NCBI GenBank assembly: GCA_029210775.1
Contig: JARGGI010000011.1
Span: 1-32,260, forward strand
DNA: 32,260 nucleotides
Direction: 5' to 3'
Source: Patescibacteria group bacterium
Lineage (GTDB): Bacteria > Patescibacteriota > Minisyncoccia > JAHIHE01 > JAGLIN01
The notes beneath the pieces are model-generated. The model searched no databases, had not been told where the DNA came from, and was given only the letters and a program-made list of their open reading frames with translations. This document shows positions 16,190 to 27,021 of the stretch, one piece after another (position 1 is the stretch's first letter; every line of letters begins with the position of its first letter). The position numbers and the translations under genes were made by a program.

Positions 16190-16212
16190 TTATCGAGGTT
16201 CAACCTCGATAA
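16190..16212 (-). terminator. Hairpin behind tgt
   Basis: TTATCGAGGTT and AACCTCGATAA form a perfect inverted repeat around one base, 16 nt past the tgt stop. No T-run follows on the tgt strand, so termination may need the adjacent MITE-like hairpin or another factor. Confidence 0.5.
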
Positions 16213-16228
16213 TATACAACAAAACAAA

Positions 16229-17350
16229 CTAAACAGAATTTCTAATTCTTTTCATTAATTCCAAATAAAAATGTATATTGTGAATACTTGCTAAACGCAA
16301 AGCAAGAAGTTCTTTGGCGCTAAACAAGTGCCTCAAATAGGCTCGTGAATAGTTCTGACAAGTGAAACATCCACAATTTTTGTCAATTGATTTTTTGTCG
16401 GATTTAAATTTCTCATTTGTAATATGCATTATTTCATAAAACTTTCCTGGACTTTTACTCACTTTAATCTTATCACTTTTTTTTATAAATTTATAAAGCG
16501 TTCCATGCCTCGCGTTTCTGGTTGGAATAACACAATCAAACATATCAATCCCTCGCGCCACGGCGCCGACAACCTCTTCCGGCTTGCCAACTCCCATTAA
16601 ATATCGAGGTTTTTCTTCCGGCAAAAGAGGAGCTGTCCAATCAACGGCTTGAAACATTTTTTCACTCGGTTCCCCCACTGAAACTCCCCCAATTGCAAAT
16701 CCGTCAAAATCTATTTGTAATAATTGTTTAGCGGACTTTTCTCGCAAATCTTTATATGTTCCTCCTTGAACAATTCCAAAAAGAAGCGCTCTGTCATTTT
16801 TTCTCAACTTCACGTTTTTTTTATCAAAATGTTTTTTACATCTTTGTGCCCATCTTGTAGTCAATTCCAAAGATTCGTCAATATATTTTTTCGTCGCAGG
16901 ATATGGAGCGCATTCATCAAGAACCATTATAATGTCACTTCCTAAATTATTTTGAATTTCAATTGATTTTTCTGGAGTGAGCATATGATTTGAGCCATCA
17001 ATATGAGACTTAAACTCTGCGCCTTTTTCAGAAATTTTTCTCATCTTTGCCAAAGAAAAAACTTGATATCCTCCACTGTCAGTTAAAATCGGACCATTCC
17101 AATTCATAAATTTATGAAGTCCGCCAAATTTTTTTATGAGCTTATCTGTTGGTCTGAGGTATAAATGATAGGTGTTACCCAAAATAATTTGTGCTTTAGA
17201 TTTTTCCATCTGAACGCTATCAATGGATTTCACGCTTGCACATGTTGCAATCGGCATAAAACACGGGGTCTTGACGATCCCGTGTCTTGTTTTGATTTCT
17301 CCTGTTCGTGCTAAAGAATTTTTTAATTTTTTTATTAACTTAAAACCCAT
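16229..17350 (-). CDS. tgt: tRNA-guanine transglycosylase
   Basis: Tgt exchanges guanine 34 in tRNAs with GUN anticodons for a queuosine precursor. The general base Asp91 is in TDSGGYQVFS and the nucleophile Asp272 in FDCVIPTRNARHGT. The zinc site is Cys326, Cys328, Cys331 and His357 (CGCFTCQNY...SIHN). At 373 residues it is a normal bacterial enzyme. GGVSVGEP at 221-228 keeps the Val that bacterial enzymes use with preQ1, where queuine-using eukaryotic enzymes have Gly. This suggests preQ1 as substrate. No preQ1 synthesis or transport gene is in the window. It follows the DUF11 protein gene by 14 bp and has no separate promoter I can see. Confidence 0.97.
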   Translation of the reverse strand: MGFKLIKKLKNSLARTGEIKTRHGIVKTPCFMPIATCASVKSIDSVQMEKSKAQIILGNTYHLYLRPTDKLIKKFGGLHKFMNWNGPILTDSGGYQVFSLAKMRKISEKGAEFKSHIDGSNHMLTPEKSIEIQNNLGSDIIMVLDECAPYPATKKYIDESLELTTRWAQRCKKHFDKKNVKLRKNDRALLFGIVQGGTYKDLREKSAKQLLQIDFDGFAIGGVSVGEPSEKMFQAVDWTAPLLPEEKPRYLMGVGKPEEVVGAVARGIDMFDCVIPTRNARHGTLYKFIKKSDKIKVSKSPGKFYEIMHITNEKFKSDKKSIDKNCGCFTCQNYSRAYLRHLFSAKELLALRLASIHNIHFYLELMKRIRNSV

Positions 17351-17364
17351 AAATAAATGTTTAT

Positions 17365-19425
17365 TTAGTTTTCAGAATTTTCAACCACTATTCCCTCTTC
17401 TATCCCAATGCTATAATCATCTGGGAGTTCAGTTGTAAGCTCACTTTCATAAGTATTAATTTCTTCATTCGTAAACTTGTCGTTACTAGTTGCTTTCACT
17501 TCATTCATAATTGTCAGGATTTTTCCAATGTCAGATTCCGTTGGTCTAATACTTACTTGAAAAACAACTTCCTTTGCAGGAGAAATAATTCCAGTGTTTG
17601 CTTCTAATAGCGGTAACTCCCAAACTACTTCTCTTGATTTCGTGTTATAGAAAAAATTTTCTTCTTTTATTTTATTCTCATCAACTTCTTCACCTTCTTC
17701 TTTATTATTTTCTACTTCAAGAGCTATTGAAATATCTTCAATCACTAAATCACCAGAGTCATTTTTTTCTTCAGGAGTAAATGCTCCGTTTGTTTCATCT
17801 CCTAATGATACTTTTCCATCTGATTTTATATAATTTCCAGTCCATTTCACACCTTCTGGAAGTGTTGTAACAATACTTATATTATCTATATCTCCCAACA
17901 AGCTATTAAGATTCCAGTGTATCAGATATGTTGTTTCCTTGTCTACTTCAGGAGGAATAACGCCTTTATTTTTTATTCTGCCATCATCGTTGAAATATCC
18001 CTTAGCTTTTACAAACAAGGATGACTTAAGTTTTACGATATTTTCATTTGAAGCAATTATTTTTTCAACACTAACAGAGCCAGAATCAAAGTTGAAACTG
18101 CTTATTGTAACTTTATTGTTAATTGTAAAATTTTTATCATCTGCTTTTTTAACTTCTATATATTCATTCACTTTTATTTTGAAGCTAACTTCGCCTTCTT
18201 CTCCAACTTCAAGTAAAGCTAATTTTGGAACATTAAAAGCGCTCCAAACAATTTTGTTATCTTCTTTGTTATAAGAACCATTAATAACATCAAGGGAGTT
18301 AAAATCAACAAGTCCTTCAATCTTACTGTTAATTACTAAGCCTTTAATATTTTCTTCGCCTTGATTTTTAAATTTTATTTTATATTCTAATTCTTCTCCT
18401 TTAATGGTTGAATATTCTTCCTGTCCATTAACCATTTGTTTTATATTTATTGGAATTTCTATAATTGCTACGGAAATGCTTTTATTTACATATTCAAGCA
18501 TTCGACTATTTTTTTCAGAAGCGTTTAATGTTGCCTTGATTTCCTTCTCCTTGTCCTCTCCTGCATTAATATTTCCTTTGACAACAAGTTTACCATCTGA
18601 ATTTGGCTCTATGTTTTCAATATTCCAACTCAATGAATCTTCTTTTTTCTCAATTATTTCAGGGATAGAAGATTTATATTCAAATTCGCTCGGCAATTGA
18701 GCTTTTATATTTATAAGATCAAATTCACGCTTACTAATGTTTTTATAATTTATTGTAAATTCAATTTCACTTCCATTAATTATTTCTTCTGGAGCTTGAA
18801 TCAACAACTCAAAAGGAACAAACATTATTTTTGCTGTTGCTCTACTTAAACTGTCTGAAGATTCAAATTCATAATTGAAATTTTCAGGTGTATAGGAAAT
18901 TTTAGAATTTAAATTATATTCCTTGTCTTTTTCTCCTATAATTTTCCCACGCACTTTTATGCTCCCCATTTCTCCAGCCGAAATTTTTGTTAAATTCCAA
19001 GTGATAACTGTTTCTTCTTTTTTAGCCTCTTCTTTACTGTCGCTTGAAATAAATAGAAATTCTTTTGGAACGAAAAGGCTTATCTTCACTCCACTCAAAG
19101 CAACATTAGTTTTATTTTCATATTTTATATCAAAAAATTCTTCTTTTCCACTTGTAATGTCACTCGGAACTTCAATACTAATTTTAACATTTTCATCATC
19201 AAAAGACTGCTTGCCTTTTAGACGCATATAATATGAAAGTGATAAAAAAATTACAATAATCAAAAATAAAATTGCAAAAACGACTTTTTTACTTTTGTAT
19301 TTCTTTTTTCCATCAACTTCCCCAAAATCTGCATTTTTTAGCTGTTCTGAATTACCTATATTTTCTTCAGACAAATAATCCTTTATTTTCTCATCTGTAT
19401 GCTCATTTATAACATCTTGAGACAT
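17365..19425 (-). CDS. Membrane-anchored surface protein with DUF11-like repeats
   Basis: The 686-residue protein has a cytoplasmic acidic N-terminus (about 1-45) and one transmembrane helix (about 48-66). A long beta-rich part outside the cell follows. At least three Ig-like modules recur, each opening like IxxPxxIxxGxExxFxIxYxNxS and ending in a hydrophobic strand before WN or WS (about 80-190, 205-315, 330-460). A divergent fourth lies at about 480-650 (TYLIHWNLNSL...). DUF11-type modules of this kind occur in large surface proteins of CPR bacteria and others and probably serve adhesion or wall contact. Co-transcription with tgt looks like chance operon packing. A strong promoter lies at 19462-19491. 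Confidence 0.8.
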   Translation of the reverse strand: MSQDVINEHTDEKIKDYLSEENIGNSEQLKNADFGEVDGKKKYKSKKVVFAILFLIIVIFLSLSYYMRLKGKQSFDDENVKISIEVPSDITSGKEEFFDIKYENKTNVALSGVKISLFVPKEFLFISSDSKEEAKKEETVITWNLTKISAGEMGSIKVRGKIIGEKDKEYNLNSKISYTPENFNYEFESSDSLSRATAKIMFVPFELLIQAPEEIINGSEIEFTINYKNISKREFDLINIKAQLPSEFEYKSSIPEIIEKKEDSLSWNIENIEPNSDGKLVVKGNINAGEDKEKEIKATLNASEKNSRMLEYVNKSISVAIIEIPINIKQMVNGQEEYSTIKGEELEYKIKFKNQGEENIKGLVINSKIEGLVDFNSLDVINGSYNKEDNKIVWSAFNVPKLALLEVGEEGEVSFKIKVNEYIEVKKADDKNFTINNKVTISSFNFDSGSVSVEKIIASNENIVKLKSSLFVKAKGYFNDDGRIKNKGVIPPEVDKETTYLIHWNLNSLLGDIDNISIVTTLPEGVKWTGNYIKSDGKVSLGDETNGAFTPEEKNDSGDLVIEDISIALEVENNKEEGEEVDENKIKEENFFYNTKSREVVWELPLLEANTGIISPAKEVVFQVSIRPTESDIGKILTIMNEVKATSNDKFTNEEINTYESELTTELPDDYSIGIEEGIVVENSEN

Positions 19426-19461
19426 ATTTTTAATTTATTTTATAAAAATGTCTATATTAAT

Positions 19462-19491
19462 ATTATACAATGATTAAATGAGAATAGTCAA
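19462..19491 (-). promoter_or_regulatory. Promoter of the DUF11 protein-tgt operon
   Basis: On the minus strand TTGACT (19486-19491), an 18-bp spacer and a perfect TATAAT (19462-19467). It lies back to back with the ATP synthase promoter in the 282-bp divergent gap. Confidence 0.7.
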
Positions 19492-19622
19492 AGAAATTAT
19501 TATACCTATTTTATTAATTATAAAATACGAATATATTTTAATTTTATAATTTTCTGATTTATAAAAATTAAGTGATGTCATATTTCTATGATTTTAATAA
19601 ACAATCCTAAAATTTCAAACTA

Positions 19623-19651
19623 TTGACATTTATAAAAAAATAGGATAGAAT
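19623..19651 (+). promoter_or_regulatory. Promoter of the ATP synthase operon
   Basis: A perfect TTGACA (19623-19628), a 17-bp spacer and TAGAAT (19646-19651). The leader is about 50 nt long and ends with only a weak AAGG 9 nt before the atpB start codon. Confidence 0.8.
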
Positions 19652-19707
19652 TGCCCTGTTATAGAAGAATTTACGGGTCAATCTTTAAGTTTTAAGGCAA
19701 ACAAAGA

Positions 19708-20466
19708 ATGCATGTCTCAATTACTGCAGAGGTCATAACAACCATATTTGGAATTCCAATAACTAATACTCTTATAGCCTCAGTTATTGCAAGTATAACG
19801 CTTATAATAATAGCTTATTTCGCTACAAGAAATATAAAGGAAGTTCCACGAGGATTACAAAATCTATTTGAAATGATTATAGAATCACTTTTTGATATGG
19901 TTGAAAATGTGACAGGAGATCGAAAACAGTCGTATCAATTTTTTCCACTTGTAGCAACCATCTTTATTTTTATCATCGTTTCCAATTGGCTCGGTCTTCT
20001 TCCAGGTTTTGGATCTATTGGTTTTTATGAAACTACACAAGGTATGCATGGAGAAGAGCATGCTGTTTTTGTTTCTTTTTTCAGATCTGCTAATAGTGAC
20101 CTCAATACAACACTTGCACTAGCTGTTATATCCGTAATGGCAACTCAAGTTTTTGGAATTATGGCACTGGGAGTTTTAAAATATAGCAAGAAATTTATAA
20201 ATTTTAGCTCTCCGATAAGTTTCTTTGTAGGAATTTTGGAACTCATTGGAGAACTTGCCAAAATGATTTCCTTTTCTTTCAGACTTTTTGGAAATGTATT
20301 TGCTGGAGAAGTTCTTTTGGTTGTTATAATGACACTTGCTCCTTTTATTGCTCCAATCCCCTTTTTCGGACTTGAGCTTTTTGTCGGTTTCATCCAAGCT
20401 CTTGTATTTGCCATGCTTACTTTAGTATTCCTCAAAGTGGCTGTAACGGCTCACGAAGAACATTAA
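19708..20466 (+). CDS. atpB: ATP synthase F0 subunit a
   Basis: Subunit a forms the ion half-channels against the rotating c-ring. The essential Arg192 is in SFRLFGNVFAGE (190-201). SDLNTTLALA (130-139) and the C-terminal FVGFIQALVFAMLTLVFL are also typical. At 252 residues with about six helices it is complete. It opens the operon a-c-b-delta-alpha-gamma-ORF-beta-epsilon. I see no atpI before it. Confidence 0.97.
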   Translation: MHVSITAEVITTIFGIPITNTLIASVIASITLIIIAYFATRNIKEVPRGLQNLFEMIIESLFDMVENVTGDRKQSYQFFPLVATIFIFIIVSNWLGLLPGFGSIGFYETTQGMHGEEHAVFVSFFRSANSDLNTTLALAVISVMATQVFGIMALGVLKYSKKFINFSSPISFFVGILELIGELAKMISFSFRLFGNVFAGEVLLVVIMTLAPFIAPIPFFGLELFVGFIQALVFAMLTLVFLKVAVTAHEEH

Positions 20467-20493
20467 AATCATTTTGCTATTTTAAAAATATTC

Positions 20494-20567
20494 GGAGTTC
20501 AGACTTTAGTCTGTAAAATCGTAGAAAATAAAAACTTAATTTTCTTACAGATTAAAATTTGAACTCC
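20494..20567 (+). repeat. 23-bp-stem hairpin between atpB and atpE
   Basis: The arms 20494-20516 and 20545-20567 pair over all 23 positions in RNA if three G-U pairs are allowed, with a 28-nt loop. The left arm alone contains CAGACT-TT-AGTCTG (20500-20513), a second possible hairpin, so the RNA could switch between two folds. It may be a dispersed palindromic element or an operon-internal control. Confidence 0.7.
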
Positions 20568-20613
20568 AGGAATAAAATATTAACATTAGAATAGCACTTT
20601 AAATAATAAATAA

Positions 20614-20862
<249 letters not shown>

Positions 20863-20874
20863 CAATCATTCAGT

Positions 20875-20898
20875 CAAAAGAGAGTCACCTCTCTTTTG
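20875..20898 (+). promoter_or_regulatory. Stable hairpin behind atpE
   Basis: CAAAAGAGAG and CTCTCTTTTG form a perfect 10-bp stem with a TCAC loop, 13 nt past the atpE stop. No T-run follows, and atpF continues 135 nt on. It most likely protects the 3' end of an atpE message, which the cell needs in excess for the c-ring. Confidence 0.6.
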
Positions 20899-21033
20899 GA
20901 GTATGTTTGTTAACTCGTTATAAAATAAAATATTTAAAATTTGTTCTGCAAAATAATTTAAAATAATACTTCGATAAGCTTGCAAAGGTTACTTTCAACT
21001 TTATAACTTCATAAACTTTTAACTTAATATATT

Positions 21034-21531
21034 ATGCCAGAAATATTTGCACAATTAGGATTAGACTACAAATTATTAATCGCACAAGTTGTAAATTTTG
21101 TCTTGCTCCTTGTAATTCTGCAACGACTTGCCTATAAGCCGGTTTTAAAAATGCTTAATGACCGAACTGAAAAAATAGATAAAAGCCTAAAACAAGCGAG
21201 AAAAATTGAAGAAGAGCTCAAAAATACAGAGGAAACAAAATTATCTGAAATGAAAAAAGCTAAACAAGAATATCAAAAAATCATAAAAGATGCTCAGGAA
21301 TTATCAGAAAAAAAATCAGAAGAATCAATTGAAAAAACTAGAATAAAAACTCAAGAAATTGTAGAAAATGCAAAAATTGAAATACGCAACGAAAAAGAAA
21401 AATCCATTAAAGAAGCAAAAAAAGAAATAGCAGATATATCCATCTTAATCGCAAGTAAAATTATCGGAAATAATTTCAATGAAAAAGAACAAAGAGAAAT
21501 GGTAAACAATATGTTGTCAAAACTAAAATAA
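21034..21531 (+). CDS. atpF: ATP synthase F0 subunit b
   Basis: Subunit b is the peripheral stalk that holds F1 still against subunit a. One N-terminal transmembrane helix (about residues 10-30, LLIAQVVNFVLLLVILQRL) is followed by KPVLKMLNDRTEKI and a long charged coiled coil to residue 165. That length is normal. It ends 7 bp before atpH. A 171-bp gap with the atpE hairpin precedes it. Confidence 0.95.
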   Translation: MPEIFAQLGLDYKLLIAQVVNFVLLLVILQRLAYKPVLKMLNDRTEKIDKSLKQARKIEEELKNTEETKLSEMKKAKQEYQKIIKDAQELSEKKSEESIEKTRIKTQEIVENAKIEIRNEKEKSIKEAKKEIADISILIASKIIGNNFNEKEQREMVNNMLSKLK

Positions 21532-21538
21532 CCGACTT

Positions 21539-21925
21539 ATGAAAATTACCCCCAAGCAATATGCTATAAGCCTATACGAATCAACAATAAAAGTTGATAA
21601 AGTTCAAGCTGAGAGAAGAATAAAAAAATTTGTTGATATTTTAAAAAAAAATAATGACCTTTCACTATCCAATAAAATTATTGAACAATATTACAGACAC
21701 TATAGAGATGAAAAAAATATTTCAAAAATAGAGATTGTAAGTCACAAAAAACTGAATCCAGAAACTTTAAATCAGATTATCCAAAAATTTAATAAACAAA
21801 TTGAGGTTGAAGAAAAAATAGATAAATCTTTGATAGGCGGAATAATTATCAAAATGGATAACAATCTTCTGATTGATGGGAGTGTTAAAAGAAAATTGAA
21901 AAATTTAAGAAAAAATATTAAATAG
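21539..21925 (+). CDS. atpH: ATP synthase F1 subunit delta, short form
   Basis: Delta links the peripheral stalk to the top of F1. The identification rests on position between b and alpha and on the C-terminal signature [26 protein letters not shown] (about 97-122). At 128 residues it is well short of the usual 175-180. The missing part lies in the N-terminal helical domain that grips alpha. Either that domain is reduced in this lineage or it is very divergent. No frameshift is visible. Confidence 0.85.
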   Translation: MKITPKQYAISLYESTIKVDKVQAERRIKKFVDILKKNNDLSLSNKIIEQYYRHYRDEKNISKIEIVSHKKLNPETLNQIIQKFNKQIEVEEKIDKSLIGGIIIKMDNNLLIDGSVKRKLKNLRKNIK

Positions 21926-21959
21926 AACTTTTAATTTTATTATTCATAATTTAAATAAA

Positions 21960-23456
21960 ATGAACAGTCATATTATAGAAACTTTAAAACAACAGATAAC
22001 ACAAACAAAACTTGAAACTCAAGTTGAAAAAGTTGGTAAAGTTGTAAAAATTGCTGATGGAGTTGCAATTCTAAACGGTCTGACAGATGTTATGAGTGGT
22101 GAACTGCTTGAATTTCCAAATGAAATTTTCGGTGTTGCTCTAAACCTTGAAGAAGATAGTATTGGGGCTATGATTTTGGGAGATTATCTTAAAATTAAAG
22201 AAGGAAATATTGTGAAAAGCACGGGAAGAATTCTTGAAGTTCCAGTTGGAAAAGAAATGATTGGACGAGTTGTAAACTCTATCGGACAAACAATTGACGG
22301 TAAAGGAGAAATTAAAACTGACAAATTTTATCCAATAGAAAAAACTGCACCTGGTGTTATTACAAGAAAATCAGTTGACACTCCTCTTCAAACAGGAATA
22401 AAAGCAATCGATTCAATGATTCCAATTGGAAGAGGACAACGAGAGTTAATTATTGGAGACAGACAAACTGGAAAAACAGCTATAGCGGTTGATACAATTA
22501 TCAATCAAAAAGGTAAAGATGTTGTTTGTATATATGTTGCAATTGGACAAAAAGAATCTAAGATTGCAAGAATTGTTGCCAAACTTGAAGAAAGTGGAGC
22601 AATGGAACACACAATTATCGTTCTTGCTGGAGCGTCTGACCCTGCGTCAATGTCATATATAGCTCCTTATGCAGGATGTGCAATTGGAGAATATTTTATG
22701 GACCAAGGAAAAGATGCTTTAATTGTTTATGATGACTTAAGTAAACATGCTTGGGCGTATAGACAAATATCCCTAATTCTTCGAAGACCACCTGGAAGAG
22801 AAGCATATCCTGGAGATATTTTCTATCTTCACTCAAGGCTTCTTGAAAGAGCGGCAAAACGTGATGAAAAATATGGCGGAGGGTCGCTTACTGCACTACC
22901 CATAATTGAAACTCAATCTGGAGATGTTAGCGCATATATTCCAACAAATGTGATTTCAATCACAGACGGTCAAATTTTTCTTGAAACAGATTTATTTTAT
23001 CAGGGAATTAGACCTGCTATAAATCCTGGTATTTCCGTTTCTCGTGTAGGGTCAAATGCTCAAACAAAAGCAATGAAAAAAGTTGCTGGAAAACTCAGAC
23101 TTGAACTTGCACAATTTCGAGAACTTGCTGCATTTGCACAATTTTCAAGTGATCTTGATAAAGAAACAAAAAACCGAATTGAAAGAGGAAGAAGACTTAC
23201 GGAAGTTCTTAAACAAGATCAATATGTTCCAATGCAGACAGAAGAACAAATAGCAATTATATTTGCAACAATTAATGGATTTTTAGATGACATCAATGTT
23301 GAAAAAGTTAAAGACTTTGAAAGAGATCTTCTTGATTATTTAAGAGATAGAAACAATCACATATTAGAAGATATTGCAAAAAAAGGAAAAATATCAGAAG
23401 AAACAGAAAAAGATCTAAATCAAGTTATTGAAGAATTTAAAAAGACATTCGCATAA
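21960..23456 (+). CDS. atpA: ATP synthase F1 subunit alpha
   Basis: Alpha forms the non-catalytic nucleotide sites of the F1 hexamer. The Walker A GDRQTGKT is at residues 166-173. [42 protein letters not shown] and the family signature around [14 protein letters not shown] are intact. At 498 residues it is complete. It is followed 9 bp later by atpG. Confidence 0.98.
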   Translation: MNSHIIETLKQQITQTKLETQVEKVGKVVKIADGVAILNGLTDVMSGELLEFPNEIFGVALNLEEDSIGAMILGDYLKIKEGNIVKSTGRILEVPVGKEMIGRVVNSIGQTIDGKGEIKTDKFYPIEKTAPGVITRKSVDTPLQTGIKAIDSMIPIGRGQRELIIGDRQTGKTAIAVDTIINQKGKDVVCIYVAIGQKESKIARIVAKLEESGAMEHTIIVLAGASDPASMSYIAPYAGCAIGEYFMDQGKDALIVYDDLSKHAWAYRQISLILRRPPGREAYPGDIFYLHSRLLERAAKRDEKYGGGSLTALPIIETQSGDVSAYIPTNVISITDGQIFLETDLFYQGIRPAINPGISVSRVGSNAQTKAMKKVAGKLRLELAQFRELAAFAQFSSDLDKETKNRIERGRRLTEVLKQDQYVPMQTEEQIAIIFATINGFLDDINVEKVKDFERDLLDYLRDRNNHILEDIAKKGKISEETEKDLNQVIEEFKKTFA

Positions 23457-23465
23457 GAAATATTC

Positions 23466-24365
23466 ATGCAATCAACACAACAAATTAGAAGACAAATACA
23501 ATCAACTAAAAATACATCGCAAATAACTAAAGCAATGGAAATGGTTGCTGCCTCAAAAATGAAAAAAAGTCAAGAAAGAGCTCTTATGGCACGTCCTTAT
23601 GCAATGGCTGCTCTTGGGATACTTGAAAGTGTAAGTGAGTCTGTTGAACCCAAAAAACATATTTTGCTCAGAAAAAGAGAAGTAAAAAACCTATGCCTTC
23701 TTGTTGTAACTTCTGACAAGGGTTTATGTGGTGGATTAAATAGTAATATCCTTAAAGAAGCAAAAAAAATAATCAAAAAAGAGAAAGATAAAAACATCAC
23801 TATAATTGCAATAGGAAAAAAGACTGAAAATTATTTTAAAAATAAAAATGAAGTTTGTGCTGTTTTTAACGCAATCGGAGATACAATAGAGCTTAGAGAA
23901 ACATTACCAATTTCAAAAATTATCATTGAAGATTTTACAAACAGAAAATATGACAAAGTCATTGCAATATACACAAATTTCATCTCTACAATCAAACAAG
24001 AGGTTAAAGTTAAAAAGCTTTTACCTATAACAAGAAGAAGCATAGAAGAAACTATTGAAGAAATTGAAGATAAACAAGAAAAAGAAGAAACAAATTCGAA
24101 TAATATTGAATATAAATTTGAACCTTCAGCTGAAAAAGTGCTTTGTGATTTGCTTCCAAACTTAATTGAGACACAAGTTTATCATATAATTCTTGAATCA
24201 AATGCCTCTGAACATAGCGCAAGAATGGTTGCAATGAAAAATGCAACTGATAGTGCTCTTGAAATTCTTGATGACTTGAAATTATCATATAATTATATTA
24301 GACAGCAAAAAATTACACAAGAAATAAGTGAAATTTCAGCAGGAGTTGCAGCGCAAGAAGGATAA
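23466..24365 (+). CDS. atpG: ATP synthase F1 subunit gamma
   Basis: Gamma is the central shaft that turns inside the alpha-beta hexamer. The N-terminal helix has IRRQIQSTKNTSQITKAMEMVAASKM and the C-terminal helix has SEHSARMVAMKNATDSALEILDDL, both standard. At 299 residues it is slightly longer than usual because of an acidic insertion near 200-215 (IEEIEDKQEKEETNSNN). A repeat element starts 6 nt past its stop. Confidence 0.97.
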   Translation: MQSTQQIRRQIQSTKNTSQITKAMEMVAASKMKKSQERALMARPYAMAALGILESVSESVEPKKHILLRKREVKNLCLLVVTSDKGLCGGLNSNILKEAKKIIKKEKDKNITIIAIGKKTENYFKNKNEVCAVFNAIGDTIELRETLPISKIIIEDFTNRKYDKVIAIYTNFISTIKQEVKVKKLLPITRRSIEETIEEIEDKQEKEETNSNNIEYKFEPSAEKVLCDLLPNLIETQVYHIILESNASEHSARMVAMKNATDSALEILDDLKLSYNYIRQQKITQEISEISAGVAAQEG

Positions 24366-24371
24366 AACATC

Positions 24372-24488
24372 GTCATTACAAAGGAGTCACAATGACCGAA
24401 ACAATCCCGTGACTATGCACGATGAGTTTAATTACGGGATTGCTTCGTCGCTCACTCCGTTGCGGCTCCGTTTACTTCTCGCAATGAC
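24372..24488. repeat. Dispersed palindromic element, 117 bp, inside the ATP synthase operon
   Basis: The outer ends are GTCATTACAA and GCAATGAC. Inside, CGAAACAATCCCGT (24397-24410) and ACGGGATTGCTTCG (24434-24447) are inverted copies with one mismatch. It begins 6 nt behind atpG. It has the same length and shared blocks as 16071-16187. It has no coding capacity. Confidence 0.75.
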
Positions 24489-24562
24489 ATAATTCCGTTC
24501 TTTGAAAATTTGAAATTGAGTTTTGAAAAAGTATTTTAAAAAAAATACTGGAGGAAGTTATT

Positions 24563-24943
<381 letters not shown>

Positions 24944-24982
24944 TTTTCCTATTTTTTATTTTTTTAAGATTCAATTTAATAA

Positions 24983-26380
<1,398 letters not shown>

Positions 26381-26404
26381 ATAATTATAATCAGACATTG
26401 TCTT

Positions 26405-26815
26405 ATGAAAATAAACCTACAAATTATAACTCCTGAAAAAGTCGCTTATAAAGGCGAAGCTGACCAAGTCACCTTGCCGACAAGAGAAGGAGAAATCACA
26501 ATTCTCGCTAATCATATTCCTCTTATAAGCACAATGAAACATGGCGAATTATGTATAAAAAATGGGAACGAAGAAATTCCCATGGCTGTTTGTAATGGTT
26601 TTGTTGAAGTTAAAAAAAACAATATTACAATTATGACCGACATTGCTGAAAGAGTGCATGAAATTGATGAAGAAAAAGCGAAAGAAGCTCGAAAGAAAGC
26701 AGAAGATATGCTAAAAGAAAAAGACAGAATGTCAGATGTTGCTTTTGCAGATGCAACAGCAATTCTTGAGAAGTCCTTAGCAAGAATTAAGGTTCTTAAA
26801 AAAAGAAGAAAATAA
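26405..26815 (+). CDS. atpC: ATP synthase F1 subunit epsilon
   Basis: Epsilon couples the shaft to the c-ring and can brake hydrolysis. The N-terminal beta domain has ITPEKVAYKGEADQVTLPTREGEITILANHIPLIS, and the C-terminal helical pair (about 87-136) is present. At 136 residues it is full length. It ends the operon, with an inverted-repeat element starting 5 nt later. Confidence 0.96.
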   Translation: MKINLQIITPEKVAYKGEADQVTLPTREGEITILANHIPLISTMKHGELCIKNGNEEIPMAVCNGFVEVKKNNITIMTDIAERVHEIDEEKAKEARKKAEDMLKEKDRMSDVAFADATAILEKSLARIKVLKKRRK

Positions 26816-26819
26816 ATAT

Positions 26820-26951
26820 AATTCCTTTGAGTTACGAAATAGCTAAATTTGTCATAGTGAGCTTGTCGAATTATGATAAATTTGAAGCATTTTCCACCCT
26901 TCGACAAGCTCAGAGTGACAAATATATTGAATTTCGTAATTCAAAGTAATT
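26820..26951. repeat. Dispersed inverted-repeat element, 132 bp, copy 2
   Basis: The 21-bp ends (26820-26840 and 26931-26951) are inverted copies with two mismatches. A second pair, ATTTGTCA/TGACAAAT, and a third, TGAGCTTGTCGAA/TTCGACAAGCTCA (13 bp, perfect), are nested inside. It is the best preserved copy of the family seen at 15401-15533 and in part at 83-103. Lying directly behind atpC, its RNA would fold into a strong hairpin and may serve as the end of the ATP synthase message. Confidence 0.8.
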
Positions 26952-27021
26952 CCAAAATAATATTTATCATAACCATCCAGATGCCATATTAAATTTAGTT
27001 TATGATAACTGTAAAACCTAC

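Noticed and set aside
26512-26907. Leftward frame across atpC and the repeat behind it
   Set aside because: It begins inside the inverted-repeat element and is antisense to epsilon; composition is that of a shadow frame.
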